From contig JANNDY010000023.1 of assembly GCA_031378345.1 (NCBI GenBank), positions 8,399 through 72,398 of the forward strand: DNA of 64,000 nucleotides. Reading direction: 5' to 3'. Below, piece after piece: positions 1 through 8,161 of the stretch; position 1 is the first letter of the stretch; every line of letters begins with the position of its first letter. A model generated the notes under the pieces. It was not told the origin of the DNA. It made no database searches and saw only the letters and a list, made by a program, of their open reading frames with translations. This stretch comes from Emticicia sp031378345 (GTDB lineage: Bacteria; Bacteroidota; Bacteroidia; Cytophagales; Spirosomataceae). Position numbers and translations under genes: made by a program.

Positions 1-27
1 GTTTTTTTATAGTTCATCGAAAATTTC

Positions 28-1239
28 TCAATATTCATGTGGCAAAATGCCATTTATTTGCTCGTTCCAAGGCAAACCTTGTGTATTTAGCAAATCCATA
101 AAAGGGTCAGGGTTAAGTTCTTCACAATTCCAAACGCCAGCTTTTTGCCAGTCAGTATTTGTGAGCATTAGCATTGCACCAATCATCGTTGGCACACCAG
201 TTGTGTATGAAACCGCCTGTGCTTTTACCTCTTTATAACATTCGGCGTGGTCGCAATTATTCCAAACATAATAGGTTTTGTCTGCTCCACCTTCAATGCC
301 TTTTATTTGGCAACCGATAGAGGTTTGTCCAGTATAATTTTCTCCCAAAGAGTCAGGTGCTGGAAGTACGGCTTTCAAAAACTCTAAAGGAATAATATCC
401 ATACCGTTGAATTTCACAGGGTCGATTCTGGTCATGCCCACATTTTGAAGGACTTCCAAATGAGTAAGATATGCCTGCCCAAAAGTCATCCAAAACCTTG
501 CCCGTTTGAGCGTAGGAAAGTTTTTTACCAAAGATTCTAATTCTTCGTGGTACAAAACATAAGATTCTTTTGGCCCAATTCCTGGATAATCTATTGCTTT
601 ATGAATTGCCATTGGAGCTATTTCTACCCATTCGCCATTTTCCCAATAACGTCCGTTTTGAGTAATTTCTCGAATATTTATTTCAGGATTAAAGTTTGTT
701 GCAAAAGCCTTTCCGTGGTCGCCTGCATTACAATCTATAATATCGAGGTAGTGCATTTCGTCGAAATGGTGCTTATTTGCATAAGCACAATAAACTTGCG
801 TAACGCCCGGGTCGAAACCACAACCCAAAAGTGCCATTAAGCCAGCTTCTTTGAAACGGTCTTGATATGCCCACTGCCAAGAATATTCAAACTTTGCCAC
901 ATCTTTTGGCTCGTAATTTGCAGTGTCCAAATAGTTCACGCCAGTTTCCAAACAAGCGTCCATGATGGTCAAGTCTTGGTAAGGCAGTGCGACATTGATA
1001 ACCATTTTGGGTTTGAATTTTTTAATCAATTCAACCAATTCTGGCACGTTATCAGCATCAACTTTTGCCGTTTGAATCTTTATATTGTGCATTTCCTGAA
1101 TATCGGCTGCAATTTTATCGCACTTCGATTTGGTTCGGCTTGCCAACATAATTTCAGTAAATACGTGAGAATTCATCGCACATTTGTGTGCAACAACACT
1201 GCCGACTCCACCGGCACCAATAATAATAACTTTTGACAT
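28..1239 (-). CDS. Saccharopine dehydrogenase-family oxidoreductase, probably carboxynorspermidine dehydrogenase
   Basis: A 403-residue cytosolic NAD(P)-dependent oxidoreductase. The N-terminus has a clear Rossmann dinucleotide loop (GAGGVGS, about residues 8-14). The length and the motif GCGFDPG (about residue 138) followed by HYLDIIDCNAGDHG fit the carboxynorspermidine/carboxyspermidine dehydrogenase branch of the saccharopine dehydrogenase family. That branch condenses aspartate semialdehyde with a diamine in an alternative spermidine pathway. The decarboxylase that would complete the pathway is not adjacent; the only PLP decarboxylase in the window is the lysA-like gene at 48967-50187. 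The gene stands alone and ends 27 nt from the window edge. A true saccharopine dehydrogenase is the main alternative. Confidence 0.8.
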   Translation of the reverse strand: MSKVIIIGAGGVGSVVAHKCAMNSHVFTEIMLASRTKSKCDKIAADIQEMHNIKIQTAKVDADNVPELVELIKKFKPKMVINVALPYQDLTIMDACLETGVNYLDTANYEPKDVAKFEYSWQWAYQDRFKEAGLMALLGCGFDPGVTQVYCAYANKHHFDEMHYLDIIDCNAGDHGKAFATNFNPEINIREITQNGRYWENGEWVEIAPMAIHKAIDYPGIGPKESYVLYHEELESLVKNFPTLKRARFWMTFGQAYLTHLEVLQNVGMTRIDPVKFNGMDIIPLEFLKAVLPAPDSLGENYTGQTSIGCQIKGIEGGADKTYYVWNNCDHAECYKEVKAQAVSYTTGVPTMIGAMLMLTNTDWQKAGVWNCEELNPDPFMDLLNTQGLPWNEQINGILPHEY

Positions 1240-1248
1240 TCTATGTTA

Positions 1249-1280
1249 ATGAGTAAATGAGTGAGTGTGTGAATGAGCAA
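1249..1280. repeat. Short 8-nt tandem repeat in a 5' leader
   Basis: Four degenerate 8-nt units (ATGAGTAA, ATGAGTGA, GTGTGTGA, ATGAGCAA) lie just upstream of the dehydrogenase start. Only one arm is present; no inverted partner is obvious nearby. It resembles one arm of the palindromic tandem repeats seen elsewhere in the window. Confidence 0.5.
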
Positions 1281-1333
1281 CCGACGCTCGGTGAATTTCA
1301 AATTTCACAAGATTCATCACTTTTAATATTCTG

Positions 1334-1341
1334 CAAAGATA
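1334..1341 (-). promoter_or_regulatory. Candidate -7 promoter element for the dehydrogenase gene
   Basis: On the minus strand this reads TATCTTTG, matching the Bacteroidota -7 consensus TAnnTTTG, about 95 nt upstream of the start codon. No good TTTG -33 element is seen at the usual distance, so support is moderate. Confidence 0.4.
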
Positions 1342-1450
1342 CTAAGCAAACAGCTTTGTAGGAATAAAAGGGTGTTGATTTTTGCAAAATGTACCGTTTA
1401 ATAAATAAATCGCTTTTGAATAAATTATTTTTTCACTAAAACCGTTATGT

Positions 1451-1591
1451 ATGAGAACTCAAAAACATTTTGCCATGAACAAAACAATTAAATCCGAATC
1501 CCAAATGAAATACGCTGAATTATTATTGATTAGCGTTTTAGGTATTGCCGTCGCTCTTGGAATATTCTTTTCAAATGTAAAAGTTTTGTAA
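1451..1591 (+). CDS. Small single-pass membrane protein, 46 aa
   Basis: ATG at 1451, TAA at 1589-1591. The peptide has a polar, basic N-terminal half followed by one hydrophobic segment (about residues 22-41) and a short tail SNVKVL. It is too short to assign to a family. A strong hairpin terminator starts 20 nt after its stop, which supports it being a real transcribed gene. An internal ATG at residue 9 or 19 could be the true start. No function is proposed. Confidence 0.5.
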   Translation: MRTQKHFAMNKTIKSESQMKYAELLLISVLGIAVALGIFFSNVKVL

Positions 1592-1610
1592 AACTAAAAG
1601 TCTTTTTAAC

Positions 1611-1644
1611 AAAAAAATCCCTGTTTTTCGACAGGGATTTTTTT
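1611..1644 (+). terminator. Rho-independent-type terminator of the small membrane ORF
   Basis: A perfect 14-bp stem (AAAAAAATCCCTGT paired with ACAGGGATTTTTTT) with a 6-nt loop. A-rich on the left and T-rich on the right, it could work in both directions. Confidence 0.8.
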
Positions 1645-1655
1645 GCTTTATTCTA

Positions 1656-1816
1656 AGAGGTTTTTTAAGTTTTTGATTTGGGCGAAAAATAATGCCTTTT
1701 TGCCCTACTATTCATCAAAAAATATTCATTTTGCTCGCAAAATTTCATCTTTTTTGATTCAATTATATCAAAAAATCATCATTTTTCACCATCAAATAAA
1801 AACTTAAAAAACCTCT
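1656..1816 (-). repeat. Structured 3'-flank element, copy 1 (after pgk)
   Basis: A 161-bp palindromic element whose ends form an 18-bp perfect inverted repeat (GAGGTTTTTTAAGTTTTT at 1657-1674, complement at 1798-1815). Read in the pgk direction it contains a T6/A6 hairpin, a central hairpin TTTTGCGAGCAAAA, and a third pairing region. The same order occurs at 10236-10388 and 39558-39713. It begins 8 nt after the pgk stop codon. The flanks are CTAA on one side and TAAA on the other, as in the other two copies. Confidence 0.75.
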
Positions 1817-1823
1817 AAAATAT

Positions 1824-3011
1824 TTAAGAAAGTGCAGCTACTCCTGGCAAAGTTTTTCCTTCCATATATTCAAGCAATGCACCGCCACCTGTCGAAACAT
1901 AAGAAACTCGGTCGCCAAAACCTGCATTATTGATAGCTGAGGCAGAATCTCCTCCGCCAATCAACGAAAATGCTTCATTTTCTTCGGTTGCTTTTACCAC
2001 AGCTTCTGCTATTGCATTTGTGCCGATAGCAAAGTTTGGAAATTCAAAAACGCCCATCGGACCATTCCAAAGAATTGTTTTTGATTTTAAAATCGTTTCT
2101 GTAAAAAGTTTTACTGACTCTGGACCAATATCAAAACCTTCCCAAGAATCGCCAATTTCGCCAGTTGCAACAGTCATTCTGTTAGTATCATTCGAGAACG
2201 CATCACCACAAACATTGTCAAGTGGCATGATGATATTTACACCTTTTTCCTTTGCTTTTGCCAATAATTCTAAAGCAAGTGGCATTTTGTCAGCTTCTAA
2301 GAGCGATTTTCCAATTTTTCCACCCAAAGCTTTTGTAAAAGTATAAGTCATTCCGCCGCCAATAATCAGGTTATCAACTTTGTCGAGTAACTTTTCTATC
2401 AATAATATTTTGTCCGAAATTTTTGCTCCACCCATAATCGCTGTGAATGGACGCTCGGCATGGTTCAATATTTTTTCGGCATTTTCAACTTCGGCTTGCA
2501 TGACATAACCACAAATTCTATCAGTAAAAAATTTTCCAATAACTGCCGTAGAAGCATGGGCTCTGTGGGCAGTTCCGAAGGCATCATTTACCCAAACATT
2601 GCCAAGTTTTGATAATTTTTCAGCAAATTCTACATCTCCTTTCTCTTCTTCTTTATAAAAACGGAGGTTTTCGAGCAATAAAACCTCGCCTGATTTCAGA
2701 TTTGTAGCTTGCTCAGTGGCAGATTCGCCAATACAATCGTCAGCAAATTTTACTGGTAAACCTAATATTACCGACAATGGATTTACTAAGTGTTTCAAAG
2801 AATATTTTTCGGTCGGACCATCTTTTGGTCTTCCCAAATGCGACATCAAAATACACGAACCACCATCTTTCAAAATCTTTTTGATGGTCGGAATCGTTGC
2901 AGTTATACGAGTATCGTCTGTAATTTCGAATTTGTCGTTGAGAGGAACATTAAAATCTACTCTGATGAGGGCTTTTTTGCCAGAAAAATCGTAAGTATCT
3001 AAGGTTTTCAT
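1824..3011 (-). CDS. pgk: Phosphoglycerate kinase
   Basis: A 395-residue glycolytic enzyme that transfers phosphate from 1,3-bisphosphoglycerate to ADP in the cytoplasm. Family hallmarks are RVDFNVPL near residue 17, SHLGRPK near 58, ENLRFY near 113, GGAKISDK near 194, the NGPMGVFEF segment and the nucleotide-binding GGGDSASA near the C-terminus. Length is normal for a bacterial monofunctional enzyme. It is monocistronic here: no gap or tpi gene adjoins it. Its 3' end is followed by the structured element at 1656-1816. Confidence 0.98.
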   Translation of the reverse strand: MKTLDTYDFSGKKALIRVDFNVPLNDKFEITDDTRITATIPTIKKILKDGGSCILMSHLGRPKDGPTEKYSLKHLVNPLSVILGLPVKFADDCIGESATEQATNLKSGEVLLLENLRFYKEEEKGDVEFAEKLSKLGNVWVNDAFGTAHRAHASTAVIGKFFTDRICGYVMQAEVENAEKILNHAERPFTAIMGGAKISDKILLIEKLLDKVDNLIIGGGMTYTFTKALGGKIGKSLLEADKMPLALELLAKAKEKGVNIIMPLDNVCGDAFSNDTNRMTVATGEIGDSWEGFDIGPESVKLFTETILKSKTILWNGPMGVFEFPNFAIGTNAIAEAVVKATEENEAFSLIGGGDSASAINNAGFGDRVSYVSTGGGALLEYMEGKTLPGVAALS

Positions 3012-3045
3012 TCAAAATGAATTTTATGTAAATGGCGATTGAGCG

Positions 3046-3065
3046 AATGAGTAAATTTACTCATT
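3046..3065. repeat. 20-bp perfect palindrome in the pgk leader
   Basis: AATGAGTAAATTTACTCATT is perfectly self-complementary and lies between the pgk start codon and its candidate -7 element. It could be an operator or a leader hairpin. It shares the ATGAGTAA unit with the tandem repeat at 1249-1280, so it may instead be a remnant of that repeat type. Confidence 0.45.
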
Positions 3066-3109
3066 TTTGAAATAGTCAATCTTTTGTAAAGGCTTTTGGA
3101 TTTATACTA

Positions 3110-3117
3110 CAAAGATA
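3110..3117 (-). promoter_or_regulatory. Candidate -7 promoter element for pgk
   Basis: The minus strand reads TATCTTTG (TAnnTTTG consensus) about 100 nt upstream of the pgk start. The implied leader contains the 20-bp palindrome at 3046-3065. Confidence 0.4.
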
Positions 3118-3291
3118 AATTTTCTTTTCGCTTAAATCACGAAATCTTACCATGATTCTTTCGTTATTCATTAAAAAAACATTGAATAATTATATATTTT
3201 CTTAGCTAATGAAAACTTGCTTTTTTAGTGGGCAATTTTTTTCTTGAATGTATCGTCTTTTAAAATAGTTTTAGCAATATTTGTGTCAATA

Positions 3292-4125
3292 ATGAAACAT
3301 CTATTTTTACTTTTTATTCTATTATTTTCAATTCAGCTTGATGTTTTTTGTCAAGAAAATGAAGAATATTATGTGCCGCCAAGTGAGCGAAAAGACGTTT
3401 ATCATAATTCTTATCCAAACCTCGACCGCAAAGCTGTAAGTTTGTATTTTGGTTTGGAAGGTGGACTAAAACTCAACTATTTTAGCTTAGATAATAGTCT
3501 AAATAATTTGATAAGTGGACAAAAAAACAGCGAGTTTTATTGGGGAATTGCTCTTGGCTATAATATGGACAACCGTTGGGCGGTAGAAACTGGTTTTTAT
3601 AATAATCCAAGTTATTTTGTGCAAATACTTAATTCTGGTAGCCGTGGCGTGCCTTTTTCTTATAAATTAGGTACTAATCTACAAACAATTCCTCTTCGTT
3701 TTAAATACAAACTTTTTACGCTTGACCCAATTACAAAAACTGCCTCTATTTATGTTGGGGCAGGGGTTTTGCTTGGAACTAACGCCAAAAATAAAGAATT
3801 AACAGTAAAAAACTTCTCGGCAATTAGTGCTTCAAGAGATAGTATAAAGTTAAAATCTGAAACATTTTTGCAGAGAAAAGGTGCGGTTCAATTTGAACTT
3901 TCCATTGAATTGCAAGGACGAATTTCAAACAATCTTTCGGTTACGCTTTTTGGTCGAGGAAATTTTGGATCAAACGGAATTATAAGTTCAGATTTGACTT
4001 ATTCTATCAATGGAACAAAAATTTCGGAGGCAAAGCAAATTTTGAAAGGAATTAGTTATAATTTTGGTCTTGTGGCAAAATATGATATTGCACGAGGGTA
4101 TAAATATAGGAGTAAAAGCGAGTAA
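3292..4125 (+). CDS. Outer-membrane beta-barrel protein (porin-like), secreted
   Basis: Start chosen at the ATG at 3292, because the protein then opens with a classic signal peptide (MKHLFLLFILLFSIQLDVFC); an upstream in-frame start at 3244 would bury it. The mature part, about 255 residues, has alternating hydrophobic/aromatic segments, Gly/Asn turns and a final KYDI strand, as in Bacteroidota PorT-like or OMP_b-brl proteins. The N-terminal stretch YYVPPSERKDVYHNSYPN is Tyr/Pro rich. No enzymatic motif is seen. It stands alone upstream of the glycosyltransferase and is separated from it by a palindromic repeat. Confidence 0.7.
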   Translation: MKHLFLLFILLFSIQLDVFCQENEEYYVPPSERKDVYHNSYPNLDRKAVSLYFGLEGGLKLNYFSLDNSLNNLISGQKNSEFYWGIALGYNMDNRWAVETGFYNNPSYFVQILNSGSRGVPFSYKLGTNLQTIPLRFKYKLFTLDPITKTASIYVGAGVLLGTNAKNKELTVKNFSAISASRDSIKLKSETFLQRKGAVQFELSIELQGRISNNLSVTLFGRGNFGSNGIISSDLTYSINGTKISEAKQILKGISYNFGLVAKYDIARGYKYRSKSE

Positions 4126-4128
4126 ATT

Positions 4129-4245
4129 AATGTACTGATGTGCCAATGTGCTGATGTGCTAATTTTGGAATAATTTTATTGATTTTTAAATGACACTTTT
4201 ATAGTCCTTAATCAGCATATTGGCACATCAGCACATCAGCACATT
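4129..4245. repeat. Imperfect palindrome of 8-nt tandem units
   Basis: The left arm (4129-4164) and right arm (4210-4245) are 36 nt each, mostly complementary, and each is four copies of an 8-nt unit (ATGTGCTG-like; CAGCACAT on the right). They frame a 45-bp AT-rich spacer. The right arm ends 5 nt before the start codon of the next gene. Confidence 0.8.
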
Positions 4246-4250
4246 TTTTT

Positions 4251-5450
4251 ATGCCTAAACAAAAAACACTCATAATCATCAACCGTCATTATCCGCCAAA
4301 CCCCGGAATTACGGGCGAATCCGCTTGGGATTTAGCTAAATATTTGATTGAAAAACATGGCATTGAAGTTCATATTGTAAACATAAAAGGAAACGATGAT
4401 GGGGGAGGGGAAGTAAGGCAGCCTGTCGGCATAATACACTCATTATCAAGTATTTATGATAAGAAAAATAAGTTTTTTAAACAAATTTCAGGTTTTTTAG
4501 ATGGTTATTTTTTGATAAAAAAAGCTAAAAAAATCAATGATTTCGCACCAATAATTTGTATGTCAAGTCCGCCACTTTTGCCATTTTGGGCTTCATTATT
4601 TTTGAAGGAAAAACGTTGGGCTTTGTGGTCAATGGATTTGTTTCCAGAGGCTTTTGTGGCGATTGGAACCGTTTCAGAAAACAACTTTTTGTATCGCTTG
4701 ATTTTGAAAAAAACATATCAAAATCCTCCCCAAAAACTAATTGCTTTGGGGCGAAAACAAGCGGAGTTTATTCAAAAAAAATACCAAATTTCTCCCCTCC
4801 CTTTTGGGGCGGCAGCCGTTGCTGAGGGGTCGGGGTTGGGGTGTAATACTTCAACCATTCTTCCCTGTGGAGTTATTTTTCATCAAACTTATGAAAGTGA
4901 ATTTCCAGCTTGGCGAACAAAGGACGATAAAATCTATTTTGGCTATTGTGGAAATCTGAATGATGCCCATAATGAAGATTTTTTAATTGAATTTATTAAA
5001 GCCTTTAATCCTAAAAAACATCATTTGGTTTTAGCACTTTATGGCAAAAAAGCACCAAAATTACTTGATTTTGCTCAAAATCGTGCAGGGATTACAATTT
5101 TGCCAAATGTTCCACGCAGTCAATTAAATTTTATTGATGTGCATTTAGTGAGTTTATTGACAAAATATACGCATTTAATGATTCCGTCGAAAGCAGTAAG
5201 TGCAGTGGCGGCAGGTGGTTCAATTTTGTTTTGTGGAAGTCAAGAAAGTGATAATTGGGATATGCTACAAGAGGCAGCTTGGTTGATTCGTGAAGAGGAA
5301 GATTTGGGAAAACAAATAAAAAATTATTTGGAAAATTTGACAAATGTAAGTTTAATTCAAAAGAAACAAAATGCTAAGAATTTGAATAAAAATCTTCAAA
5401 AAATGGTGATTGATGGCTATGAGGAAATTGCTGATTTTGTTAAAGGATGA
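4251..5450 (+). CDS. Glycosyltransferase, GT4-like
   Basis: A 399-residue cytoplasmic glycosyltransferase of the GT-B fold. The N-terminal domain has the donor-family start IIINRHYPPNPGITGES; the C-terminal domain has YFGYCGNLNDAH, LALYGKKAPK and SKAVSAVAAGGSILF, typical of WcaI/GT4-type enzymes in polysaccharide synthesis. Sugar and acceptor cannot be read from sequence. Between the domains, residues about 180-199 (SPLPFGAAAVAEGSGLGCN) are encoded by a GC-rich repeat unlike the rest of the gene (4791-4846). The 3' end overlaps the convergent glycosyltransferase at 5440-6753 by 11 bp, so the two genes are likely functionally linked. Confidence 0.8.
   Translation: MPKQKTLIIINRHYPPNPGITGESAWDLAKYLIEKHGIEVHIVNIKGNDDGGGEVRQPVGIIHSLSSIYDKKNKFFKQISGFLDGYFLIKKAKKINDFAPIICMSSPPLLPFWASLFLKEKRWALWSMDLFPEAFVAIGTVSENNFLYRLILKKTYQNPPQKLIALGRKQAEFIQKKYQISPLPFGAAAVAEGSGLGCNTSTILPCGVIFHQTYESEFPAWRTKDDKIYFGYCGNLNDAHNEDFLIEFIKAFNPKKHHLVLALYGKKAPKLLDFAQNRAGITILPNVPRSQLNFIDVHLVSLLTKYTHLMIPSKAVSAVAAGGSILFCGSQESDNWDMLQEAAWLIREEEDLGKQIKNYLENLTNVSLIQKKQNAKNLNKNLQKMVIDGYEEIADFVKG
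4791..4846. repeat. GC-rich palindromic repeat inserted in frame in a glycosyltransferase
   Basis: About 56 bp rich in C and G runs (CCCCTCCC, GGGGCGGC, GAGGGGTCGGGG) with internal complementarity, inside an AT-rich gene. It is translated as a Pro/Gly/Ala-rich stretch between the two GT-B domains. Similar G/C-run repeats occur at 6152-6197, 43871-43899 and 50200-50248. Confidence 0.65.
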
Positions 5451-6753
5451 ACGATTTATAAACCTCCAAATATTTCTCAACCACAACTCGTTCCGAATAA
5501 TTGTCTAATACTTTTTGACGAGCATTTTTCGATAATTCTACATGATTTGCTTCAAAAAGTACCCATTTTATTCCCTCTGCCAAACTTTCGGCTGATTTGT
5601 ACTTTGCCAAGAAACCATTGGGCGGCATTCCGTTATATTTATTTTCAATCATTTCTGGAATTCCACCTACTTCAAAACCAACTGCGGGGGTACCACAAGC
5701 CATTGCTTCCATGATGGTATTTGGTAAGTTTTCTTGAATTGATGAAGTTACAAAAACATCGGCTACGGAGTAAATAGAAACAATTTGGTTTACATCAGAA
5801 ATGCGACCCAAAGCATGAGATTTAAAAGGCAATTTTTGAATTGTTTCTTCCTCACTTTCTCCCAAAATAATTAATTCAATAGCTTGACTATCAATGTGTT
5901 GCAATTTTAAAATCTCCAATGCTTCTTGAAAATAACTAAACCCTTTCCAAATGACCGAAACCTTTGCAGCTACAAAAAGTATGAGTTTTTTATCAATCGG
6001 TAGGCCTAATTTTTGTCTTGCTTCTGCCTTATTTTGTGGAGAAAAAAGCGAAATATCTAAAGGATTTGGAATAGCTTTCACAGAAAAATCTTTGAATAAA
6101 CTACCCTTTATTGCTCGATTTGCCAACCATTGACTGCAAGCAACAATTTTTACTCCCTCCCCGCCCCTCGGCTTCGCTCGGGGAACGAGTAGGGAATAGA
6201 AAATTGCATTTTTCCGTTGCCAAACTTTATTCGACAAATCATTTTCGGCAGGATTTCTTAGATATTGCACACAATTTCCACAAGCGATTTGGTAGTTTTC
6301 GCAATCGCCGCTGTGGTGGCAACCGCCCGTAAATGCCCACATATCGTGTAATGTCCAAACGATTGGTTTATTGAGTTTGAAAAGTTTTTCGAGTGAATTA
6401 ATTGAAAGAAAACCAAAATTTATCCAATGCAAATGAATGATGTCGGCTTCTTGCACCAATGGATGTTCGGAAATATCAATACCGACATTGGCAGGAGAGA
6501 ATGCAAAGCGAATTTGCTTGTTTTTCTCGAAAAACCGAAAGTATAAACGCTCTAATGCAAATCTTGCAAAAGATATTTTTTTTTCTAACCAAGTATTAGC
6601 TAAGGCACTGATATTTAAGTGATTACGTTTTTTTTCTTGTACCAACATTTTCACTTCAATGCCTTCTGTTTTTTCTAAAACAGCAAGCAAACGCAAGCAA
6701 GCAATGGCTGCTCCACCCATTGAATCGTCGGTATTTATTAGGAGAATTTTCAA
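5440..6753 (-). CDS. Glycosyltransferase family 4 protein
   Basis: A 437-residue GT-B enzyme. Seen: start ILLINTDDSMGGAAIACLRL, the acceptor-domain segment HLHWINFGF, TLHDMWAFTGGCHHSGDC with a cysteine cluster (C-x5-C-x2-C pattern) typical of one WcaC-like GT4 subgroup, then the nucleotide-sugar domain (LFVAAKVSVIWKGF, LGRISDVNQIVSIYSVADVFV) and the E-x7-E motif region ENLPNTIMEAMACGTPAVGF. It probably acts in surface polysaccharide assembly. Residues SLLVPRAKPRGGEG are encoded by a GC-rich repeat (6152-6197) absent from what the family normally shows there. Convergent 11-bp overlap with the other glycosyltransferase. Confidence 0.85.
   Translation of the reverse strand: MKILLINTDDSMGGAAIACLRLLAVLEKTEGIEVKMLVQEKKRNHLNISALANTWLEKKISFARFALERLYFRFFEKNKQIRFAFSPANVGIDISEHPLVQEADIIHLHWINFGFLSINSLEKLFKLNKPIVWTLHDMWAFTGGCHHSGDCENYQIACGNCVQYLRNPAENDLSNKVWQRKNAIFYSLLVPRAKPRGGEGVKIVACSQWLANRAIKGSLFKDFSVKAIPNPLDISLFSPQNKAEARQKLGLPIDKKLILFVAAKVSVIWKGFSYFQEALEILKLQHIDSQAIELIILGESEEETIQKLPFKSHALGRISDVNQIVSIYSVADVFVTSSIQENLPNTIMEAMACGTPAVGFEVGGIPEMIENKYNGMPPNGFLAKYKSAESLAEGIKWVLFEANHVELSKNARQKVLDNYSERVVVEKYLEVYKSFIL
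6152..6197. repeat. GC-rich palindromic repeat inserted in frame in a second glycosyltransferase
   Basis: A block with CTCCCTCCCCGCCCC and a CCTCGG/CTCGGG hairpin around GCTTCG. It adds about 15 codons between the N-terminal domain and the conserved VACSQWLANRA segment. Base composition differs sharply from the surrounding gene. Confidence 0.65.
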
Positions 6754-6824
6754 GAAATAGTTTTGAATTTTATATAATTGATGCGAATTAAGTGAAAAAT
6801 TGTGAGATTAAACAAAATGTACGT

Positions 6825-6883
6825 CGGATTTCCTATCCATTTGCGTTCAACTCCGTCTATTCGGAAACGGGTTAGGAAATCCG
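6825..6883. repeat. Large imperfect hairpin in a divergent intergenic region
   Basis: Eleven perfect base pairs (CGGATTTCCTA at 6825-6835 with its complement at 6873-6883) enclose a partly paired interior with CCG/CGG steps. It lies between divergent genes (glycosyltransferase and sigma factor), so it is not an obvious terminator. Confidence 0.6.
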
Positions 6884-6961
6884 TTTTACTAAAAAAAATC
6901 TTCAATTCTGTAAGTTTTTTTAAAAACTTGCGACTAATTGTTCAAACGAAATGAAAATCGA

Positions 6962-7453
6962 ATGGAAAAAGAATTCACCAAAATGATAAACGTACATCGA
7001 GGTATTATTTTCAAAGTTTGCAATTTGTATTGCCACGTTGAAGAAGATAAAAAAGACCTTTTTCAAGAAATAGTTTTGCAATTATGGAAGGCTTTTCCGA
7101 GTTTCAGAAGCGAATCGCTGAATACTTCTTGGATGTATCGAGTGGCACTGAATACCGCTATTTCTAATTTTAGAAAAGAAAGCAAAATACCTAAGAAAAA
7201 AGTAATATCAGAGTCAGAATTTCAGATTCCTGACATGAGTTTTTATGCCGAAGAAAACGATAATTTGAATTTATTAAAACAAGCAATCGAAAAATTATCA
7301 GACATCGAAAAAGCCATTATCATGCTTTACTTGGAAGAAAAAAGCTATGACGAAATTGCACAAATTATAGGTCTCAGCCTCTCAAATGTAGGTGTGAGGC
7401 TGAATCGAATAAAAAATAAATTAGAAAAAATCATTAAAACCAGTCAATCATGA
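6962..7453 (+). CDS. RNA polymerase sigma-70 family factor (ECF type)
   Basis: About 163 residues from the ATG at 6962; an upstream TTG start is less likely. Region 2 shows DKKDLFQEIVLQLWKAFPSFR and TSWMYRVALNTAISNFRK, typical of ECF factors. Region 4 shows LSDIEKAIIMLYLEEKSYDEIAQIIGLS followed by NVGVRLNRIKNKL, a helix-turn-helix for the -35 element. It overlaps the next gene by ATGA, so the two are translationally coupled. The partner is probably a membrane-bound modulator. Confidence 0.9.
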   Translation: MEKEFTKMINVHRGIIFKVCNLYCHVEEDKKDLFQEIVLQLWKAFPSFRSESLNTSWMYRVALNTAISNFRKESKIPKKKVISESEFQIPDMSFYAEENDNLNLLKQAIEKLSDIEKAIIMLYLEEKSYDEIAQIIGLSLSNVGVRLNRIKNKLEKIIKTSQS

Positions 7454-8079
7454 ACTTAGAAGAACTAAAATCTGCATGGCAGGTTTACGACAAAAAATTG
7501 CAATTATCGCAAGAAATCAATGAAAAAATAATTATAAGTATGATTAAAGAAAGGTCGAAATCGAGGGTTTCGAGAATTAGGCGAGAAAACGGTTTTCTTA
7601 CAGCCGTTTTGTTTGTTGAATTAGTGTTTTTGGGGGCAGTTTTTATGGGTAATCCATTCGATTTCAAATATACGGTGCAATATTTGCCATTTATGTTTTT
7701 AGCGATAGGTATTTTGATGGCTTTGGTGGTGCTTTTGAAAAATTTTAAAATGCTGAATGTAAACATCACCAACACAAATTTAGGCTCTTTTCTTAAAAAT
7801 ATTATTGACCAATATGAAAAAAACAAGCAAGCTGAAAAGTGGTTTGGAATGATTATGCTCGCCTCTGGTTGCTTGACTGTCTTTTCGTTTTTACCCCATA
7901 AACTCGAAAATAAAAGCCTTCAAACGGCTATTATAGACACCATAATTCCTTTAGCAATTACTCTAATTATGTATTTTATTGCTTTTAAATTGGGAGCTTT
8001 CAAAAACAAAAAAACTGATGCTTTCAAGGAGGATTTGAAAGAATTGCAAGAATTATCGTTGGATTTGAAAGAAAATTAA
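7450..8079 (+). CDS. Membrane protein coupled to the sigma factor, possible anti-sigma factor
   Basis: A 209-residue protein with a cytosolic N-terminal segment (MNLEELKSAWQVYDKKL) and four predicted membrane helices (about residues 52-70, 77-97, 133-150 and 162-183), ending in an acidic/basic Leu-rich tail likely to form a coiled coil. The 4-nt overlap with an ECF sigma gene suggests a regulatory partner. No zinc-binding anti-sigma HxxxCxxC motif is seen, so the anti-sigma role is inference from context only. A strong terminator follows. Confidence 0.65.
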   Translation: MNLEELKSAWQVYDKKLQLSQEINEKIIISMIKERSKSRVSRIRRENGFLTAVLFVELVFLGAVFMGNPFDFKYTVQYLPFMFLAIGILMALVVLLKNFKMLNVNITNTNLGSFLKNIIDQYEKNKQAEKWFGMIMLASGCLTVFSFLPHKLENKSLQTAIIDTIIPLAITLIMYFIAFKLGAFKNKKTDAFKEDLKELQELSLDLKEN

Positions 8080-8085
8080 AAATAG

Positions 8086-8133
8086 AATGACACAATATTT
8101 TAGACTAAACTAAACCATTGTGTCATTTTTTTT
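8086..8133 (+). terminator. Terminator of the sigma factor operon
   Basis: A 10-bp stem (AATGACACAA with TTGTGTCATT) around a 22-nt loop, followed by a run of T. Confidence 0.75.
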
Positions 8134-8161
8134 CGTTATTTGGTCATAAAACCAATTATTC

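Noticed and set aside
547..1236. Open frames on the plus strand opposite the first gene.
   Set aside because: They are antisense shadows of a gene with a clear family match and have no family signatures of their own.
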